Both the position numbers and the translations under genes were made by a program. Below are positions 60,373-64,000 of a stretch of 64,000 nt of DNA, in pieces. The first letter of the stretch is position 1; every line of letters begins with the position of its first letter. The notes beneath the pieces are model-generated. The model was given only the letters and a program-made list of their open reading frames with translations, was not told the DNA's origin and made no database searches. This stretch comes from CAYPGJ01 sp050174775 (lineage in GTDB: Bacteria > Planctomycetota > Phycisphaerae > Phycisphaerales > UBA1924): the NCBI GenBank assembly GCA_050174775.1, contig JBFXJP010000002.1, forward strand, positions 186,001-250,000, written 5' to 3'.

Positions 60373-61230
60373 ATGTCACACCATCCGGTCAAGGCCTCCT
60401 CCGGCGAGCACGTGCACTCGGACGACCATCAGCCGCACGGGCACCACGTCATGTCGCTTCGCGGGCTGCTGCTCGTGCTGTTCGCGCTCGTGGGCTTCAC
60501 CGTACTGACGGTGTACACGGCCAAGGAGTGGCACCTGGGCCTCCTCGGCAACGCGTCGCTGGCCATCGTGATCGCGACGGTGAAGTGCACGCTCGTGTGC
60601 ATGTACTTCATGCACCTGCGGTATGACAATCACTTCTACTCGGTGGTGCTGCTGTCGTGCCTCTCGCTGCTGGTGATCTTCCTGTTCTTCTCGATGGTGG
60701 ACCTGGGCAGCCGCGGGAAGATCGACCCGATCCGCGCGACGCTGTCGATGCCGGTGCCGAAGGACATGGTGGGGTTGGCGCGGTTCAGCGAGCCCGCGCT
60801 TGCCGAGGGACGCACGCTGTACGCCGCGAATTGCGCGCAGTGCCACGGCCCGTCGGGGCTGGGGGTGAAGGGCCTGGGCTCTCCGCTGGTGGTTGCGGCG
60901 CACGATGCGCGCGTGTCCGTGCCGTTTGTGACCGGGAATTCGGACATCCAGCTGGTGGAGTTCATCAAGCAGGGCCGCATGGCGAACGATCCGCACTCGG
61001 TGATGGGCATGATGATGCCCCCGTACGGCGGGAACGTGGGCCTGACGGACGAGCAGTTGCTGTCGATCGTGAAGTTCACGCGTGCGCTGGCCGTGGGCGG
61101 CGGGCACGGGGGCGATTCGCACGGGTCCTCGGGTTCGCACGGTGACAGCGGTCGCGGCGACGGGCACGGGGACATGGGGCACGGCGCGGAGGCTCCGGGG
61201 GCGGAGCATCACGAGCCGGCGCCGCACTGA
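60373..61230 (+). CDS. Oxidase subunit IV (COX4_pro) fused to cytochrome c with His-rich tail
   Basis: A 285-residue protein. An N-terminal His-rich stretch (GEHVHSDDHQPHGHH) leads to three helices of the prokaryotic subunit IV type (about 27-115; IVIATVKCTLVCMYFMHLRYDNHFY is the family signature). A cytochrome c domain follows (about 140-235) with CAQCH and a Met region (MGMMMPPYGGNVGL). The last ~45 residues are Gly/His/Asp-rich (HGGDSHGSSGSHGDSGRGDGHGD). The usual CoxD has about 100 residues, so this fusion gives a second tethered cytochrome c in the oxidase. The His-rich tail may bind metals. Confidence 0.88.
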   Translation: MSHHPVKASSGEHVHSDDHQPHGHHVMSLRGLLLVLFALVGFTVLTVYTAKEWHLGLLGNASLAIVIATVKCTLVCMYFMHLRYDNHFYSVVLLSCLSLLVIFLFFSMVDLGSRGKIDPIRATLSMPVPKDMVGLARFSEPALAEGRTLYAANCAQCHGPSGLGVKGLGSPLVVAAHDARVSVPFVTGNSDIQLVEFIKQGRMANDPHSVMGMMMPPYGGNVGLTDEQLLSIVKFTRALAVGGGHGGDSHGSSGSHGDSGRGDGHGDMGHGAEAPGAEHHEPAPH

Positions 61231-61268
61231 CTGCGCGTGGCCGGGCGCGGCGCCTACGGTTCAGAGGC

Positions 61269-62150
61269 ATGGCAGGGAGATCGCGAGTGAAGCGGGGCGT
61301 GGGCAGTTCGATTGTGCTGATCGTGGCGTCGTTGGTTGCGCTGGGGGTGGCGTTGCCGTCGATGGCGATGTCGATCCGTGAGCACAACCGGACGTCTCGG
61401 TTTGACCGGTTCGCGTTCCAGCGGATCCAGGACGCCGAGTTTGAGTACATGGGGGAGCCGGTGCGCGTGACGGTGGGGGAGGCGGAGCAGGGCGCGAGGG
61501 CGGTGGAGGTGTCGTGGAGGGGTGAGACGGCGAAGATCGCGCTGTCTGGGAAGGATGAGGACCGCCTGCCGGAGTTGCTGCGGTTCGAGTCGTGGCTGCG
61601 GGCGTATCAGGTGCGGACGTTGCCGCCGGGTGTGGAGCCGTCGAGGGCGGTGCTGGAGCCGGCGACGCCGGACGACACGAGGCTGATCTTCGTGGCGCGG
61701 CATCCGTCGCCTGGGGGGGATGAGAAGTACGTGGACCGGAAGGCGTGGACGTACGAGGTGATCGAGCTGCGGCGGTCGGACGCGACGCGCGAGGCTGAGC
61801 CGCTGCCCAAGCCGGCGCCGACGAAGCGGGGGACGGCTCCGGAGGGGACGTTCGACGTGAGCGATGCGTTTGCGCGGTGGACGTTCAATTTCGCGGCGTT
61901 GCCGTCGTACGAGCGGACATGGCAGTATCAGGCGGCGTTGGATGTGACGCCGAGCCTGGCGTACCCCAGGAACAAGTTCCGGGGGGACGGGATGTCGTCG
62001 GTGGGTTGGACGTGGCCGTTGGCCGGGGTGGGGATGCTGGGGCTGCTGGCTGGGGTGATCCGGCTGGCGTCGTGCTTTGTGGAGCGGGATGAGGCTGGGG
62101 AGAGGTCGGCTGGGGCACGGGGCGCAAAGAGGGCTGTTCCGGGCACTTGA
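61269..62150 (+). CDS. Membrane-anchored protein of unknown function
   Basis: A 293-residue protein with a transmembrane helix near each end (SIVLIVASLVALGVALPSMAM at 14-34 and WPLAGVGMLGLLAGVIRLASCF near 250-275) and a soluble domain between them. The middle has no family that I recognise; beta-strands such as PVRVTVGEAEQGARAVEVSW and EVIELRRSDATREAE suggest a beta-rich fold outside the membrane. It lies 38 bases past the oxidase fusion gene on the same strand, so it may belong to the operon. It ends 85 bases before tRNA-Asn. Its function cannot be inferred. Confidence 0.6.
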   Translation: MAGRSRVKRGVGSSIVLIVASLVALGVALPSMAMSIREHNRTSRFDRFAFQRIQDAEFEYMGEPVRVTVGEAEQGARAVEVSWRGETAKIALSGKDEDRLPELLRFESWLRAYQVRTLPPGVEPSRAVLEPATPDDTRLIFVARHPSPGGDEKYVDRKAWTYEVIELRRSDATREAEPLPKPAPTKRGTAPEGTFDVSDAFARWTFNFAALPSYERTWQYQAALDVTPSLAYPRNKFRGDGMSSVGWTWPLAGVGMLGLLAGVIRLASCFVERDEAGERSAGARGAKRAVPGT

Positions 62151-62235
62151 AAGCGCCGATGGAGCCGTTAGAGTCCCCTCCCTCCCGTGGTCGGGACGCG
62201 TTCTCGGATCACGGGTAGACTGGCCTTTCTGACAT

Positions 62236-62307
62236 TCCCCGATAGCTCAATGGTAGAGCGAGCGGCTGTTAACCGCTAGGTTCTAGGTTCGAGTCCTAGT
62301 CGGGGAG
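62236..62307 (+). tRNA. tRNA-Asn (anticodon GTT)
   Basis: A full cloverleaf without encoded CCA: acceptor arms TCCCCGA and TCGGGGA plus discriminator G, a D-arm with AGCTC...GAGC, an anticodon stem AGCGG/CCGCT around the loop CTGTTAA (anticodon GTT, reading AAC/AAU), and a T-arm with GGTTCGAGTCC. All stems pair. It lies on the plus strand downstream of the oxidase operon and next to the mer-like block. Confidence 0.97.
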
Positions 62308-62313
62308 TTCTCG

Positions 62314-62339
62314 CGGCCCGTCCCAAGTGGGGCGGGCCG
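62314..62339 (+). terminator. Hairpin after tRNA-Asn
   Basis: CGGCCCGTCCC (62314-62324) pairs with GGGGCGGGCCG (62329-62339) around AAGT, giving 11 bp with one G-U. A TGTCGTTT stretch follows instead of a clean U-tract. It is a plausible transcript end for the tRNA, seven bases after its 3' end. Confidence 0.6.
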
Positions 62340-62470
62340 TGTCGTTTACGGCTCGGCCGCGCCAATCGGCCCCGCTGGCGACCCGTGGCGGGGGTTCGGC
62401 GCTCTCGGCTTTGGGGGGAGAGCCGAGGGGGGCGATCGGAACGGACCGTCCGTGCGCCCGACGCGCCCAG

Positions 62471-62618
62471 ACTCTCGCGCTCTCAGACTCTCAGTTAGCA
62501 GGTGTCGGCGATCGGGGGCCGGATGGGAACGGTGCTTCGCACCTTCGATTGGACCGGATGGGGATGCACGGCGGCTCTCGCCCCACCGACGGCAACACTC
62601 TCAAACTCTCGCGCTCTC
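62471..62618. repeat. Direct repeat ACTCTCGCGCTCTC in a gene-free spacer
   Basis: The same 14-mer occurs at 62471-62484 and 62605-62618. The whole stretch 62340-62769 has no gene that I can support; a 123-codon open frame at 62327 has no recognisable content. CGGAACGGACC is a second shared word in this spacer. Confidence 0.55.
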
Positions 62619-62769
62619 TGGTTGACGGGTGGGCTGAGTTTAACAGCAGGGTTGTTCTCGGGGGCCCGAAAGGAACATCAACGATGTTCGATGGGTAGGG
62701 ACAGTGGATCGTTGACTCGGAGGCGGAACGGACCGGACACGATCTTGAAGAAGTTAATTCGCGGGCGCC

Positions 62770-63153
62770 TTATTCCTGCGCGGCCGGCTCGCAGCACTCA
62801 GGTTCTCCGGCGCCAGGCGCGCCATCGCTATTGAACGCGTGCAGCGCCTTGACCGCCCACGTCTCGCCGACACAGCCACCCATGGTCGCCGCGACCGCGA
62901 GGAACTCGGCGAGCTCCTCCTTCGTGGCGCCGAGGCGCTTCGACTCGGCGGCGTAGAACTTGACGCAAGGCTCGCAGCGCGCCGATATCGACCACAGCGT
63001 CGCGGCCAGCGCCTTGTGCCTGGCGGGCAGTTCGCCATCCTTGAATATGGCGCTCTGACGCATGGACTGGATCGCCTTGCTTGAGTCTGGGCAGAGCTTG
63101 CCGAACTCCTTCATCGCTGCCAGGGCGGGGTCAATCTTCTCAAGTGTCGTCAC
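62770..63153 (-). CDS. Carboxymuconolactone decarboxylase (AhpD-like) family protein
   Basis: A 127-residue protein with the CMD/AhpD fold: CEPCVKFYAAESKRLGATKEELAEFLAVAATMGG, in which the CxxC pair and a nearby acidic residue are the redox site of AhpD. The C-terminus adds a Cys pair (EPECCEP). Family members act as peroxidase partners or decarboxylases. It is the last gene of the mer-like operon; its GTG start overlaps the stop of the MerT-HMA gene (GTGA). By context, it may handle thiol redox stress due to metals. Confidence 0.8.
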   Translation of the reverse strand: MTTLEKIDPALAAMKEFGKLCPDSSKAIQSMRQSAIFKDGELPARHKALAATLWSISARCEPCVKFYAAESKRLGATKEELAEFLAVAATMGGCVGETWAVKALHAFNSDGAPGAGEPECCEPAAQE

Positions 63154-63839
63154 GGCGTGTCTCCCTCAGGGGTTGTGGCGGGCAGGGGCGGACTCGGGAT
63201 CGACGTGGCGGTGTAGCCATGTCGTTTGGCGGCGTCGCGCACTTTGTCAGCGATAGTGGGATCATCGGTGCGGACGGTCGCGGACTTCGTCGGGTAGTCG
63301 ACTTCCGCGGCGATGACGCCGTCGAGAGTCGCGAGGTCGGACCGGAGCGTCACGGCGCAGGCTTCGCAGGTCATGCCGTCAACCTCGAAGACCAGCGTGT
63401 GTTCATCGGCCTGTACGGCCGAAACCTGCTCCGCTGTCTGGTCCTCAAAGACTTCGAGCAGTGCGCCCACATACTTCGGGAACGAGACGAACGCGACCAC
63501 GACAACGGCGGAAGCCCAGAGGGCGCCGCGCGTCAGGCGCATCCGCCGGCGGGCGCGGGCGTCGCAGCAGCCATCCTCGCCGCACGCGCCGGCTCTGAAG
63601 TAGGCGAGATAGAAGCCGAGACCGAGCAGCGCGATCGCCCCCACGGCAAAGTACGGGCGCCAGCGCTCGAAGAAAGCGCTCGCTCCCGCCGCCGAGGCGC
63701 CGAAGGCGAGCATCGTCAGCGGCAGCCAGCAGCACGCCGACGACGCCACGGCCGCGCCGACGGAACCTGCCGCTGCCAGTGCGCCGCCTTTGCCAGCGCT
63801 CCCTTCGCGCTTCGCATGAGCGGGCTCGGGCTCGCTCAC
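63150..63839 (-). CDS. MerT-like mercuric transporter fused to HMA (MerP-like) domain
   Basis: A 229-residue protein. The N-terminal part has three membrane helices; the first carries the vicinal Cys pair of MerT (SSACCWLPLTMLAFG), and a second Cys group follows (GACGEDGCC) in the loop. The last ~80 residues are a heavy-metal-associated domain with GMTCEAC, like MerP or a copper-binding HMA. MerT imports Hg(II) passed by MerP; the fusion combines both. The GTG at 63839 is the start, because it overlaps the stop of the Cys-rich gene upstream. Hg(II) is the likely substrate, though other soft metals are possible. Confidence 0.82.
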   Translation of the reverse strand: MSEPEPAHAKREGSAGKGGALAAAGSVGAAVASSACCWLPLTMLAFGASAAGASAFFERWRPYFAVGAIALLGLGFYLAYFRAGACGEDGCCDARARRRMRLTRGALWASAVVVVAFVSFPKYVGALLEVFEDQTAEQVSAVQADEHTLVFEVDGMTCEACAVTLRSDLATLDGVIAAEVDYPTKSATVRTDDPTIADKVRDAAKRHGYTATSIPSPPLPATTPEGDTP

Positions 63840-64000
63840 AACGCCGCTTTCTCTGCGCAGCATGTGGGAGCGGTCGCTTCCTTCTCGGCCTGGGCCGGGC
63901 AGCGGTCGGCGCAGACCAGTTCGCCCGTCAGGGGGCACTCGATACGACCCGGGCAGTCAGCGCGGTTCGTGTCGAGGCGCGGACACTCGTCGCGGCAGAC
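63836..64000 (-). CDS. Cys-rich protein, C-terminal fragment
   Basis: The 3' end of a gene that begins beyond the window; 54 residues are visible. They contain nine Cys (for example ECP, DCPGRIECP, VCADRCP and a TCC near the end). The pattern suggests metal or disulfide binding, but I know no family. The stop overlaps the GTG start of the MerT-HMA gene, so it is part of the same operon. It may be a metal-handling accessory protein of the mer-like operon. Confidence 0.6.
   Translation of the reverse strand, partial: VCRDECPRLDTNRADCPGRIECPLTGELVCADRCPAQAEKEATAPTCCAEKAAL

Noticed and set aside
62327..62698. A 123-codon open frame downstream of tRNA-Asn
   Set aside because: It starts inside the hairpin after the tRNA, has no domain and no ribosome site.

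Overview
This 64 kb window looks like a chromosome segment of a high-GC planctomycete, most likely class Phycisphaerae. The evidence is indirect because no rRNA is present. The window has an alternative complex III plus caa3 oxidase operon, the futalosine menaquinone gene mqnD, a murC-murB-ddl-ftsQ cluster without ftsZ, a PEP-CTERM-type sorting tail, a dockerin-like tail on a secreted propeller protein, and FloA/NfeD membrane proteins.

1-14 kb, mostly minus strand: a truncated sigma-70 factor, gcvT, panC, an ACT-domain protein, mqnD, smpB, a GGDEF protein, a parvulin-type lipoprotein and a divergent zinc-ribbon membrane protein. These are followed by cstA, a cyclase-family protein, a DUF7002-like protein, a Cys-rich copper-binding protein, a sigma-54 response regulator and ruvC. 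13.8-17.4 kb holds an ArsR-SRPBCC-DinB module, an ABC ATPase, a TrkA-C membrane protein and a STAS protein. 17.5-24.9 kb holds gyrA, a polytopic membrane protein, a DUF4442 protein, an MBL hydrolase, ruvB and a DUF1579 protein.

25.0-30.8 kb contains a second ArsR module with two tandem SRPBCC paralogues, a vanadium haloperoxidase-like protein and an S9 peptidase. 31-36.5 kb (minus strand) is murC-murB-ddl-ftsQ, a Trp-rich membrane protein and greA. 36.6-43.9 kb (plus strand) holds a Nudix hydrolase, two NfeD proteins and floA, a Kelch/dockerin protein, and a stress trio (BON lipoprotein, YflT-like, YciE-like). A 0.6 kb repeat-rich spacer follows.

44.5-61.2 kb is the respiratory block. An extended CtaA (heme A synthase) lies divergent from actABCDEF, a small membrane protein, sco, coxB, coxA, coxC and a coxD-cytochrome c fusion. 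Menaquinol, made in part by MqnD, would be oxidised by the Act complex, and electrons would pass through c-type hemes to an A2-type caa3 oxidase. CtaA and SCO would supply heme A and copper. Near 62.3 kb lies tRNA-Asn(GTT). Beyond it is a mercury-transport-like operon (Cys-rich protein, MerT-HMA fusion, CMD-family protein) that runs off the window and may be acquired.

The most notable sequence-level observations are these. Both ArsR loci have a promoter overlapping an inverted-repeat operator and placed for leaderless transcription. CoxA carries the A2-type YSHPAVY signature. GyrA has Ala and Pro at the quinolone-contact positions. CoxD is fused to a cytochrome c. Strand composition switches near 46.5 kb. 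I found no CRISPR array, insertion sequence or prophage, and no wholly new system that I can defend.
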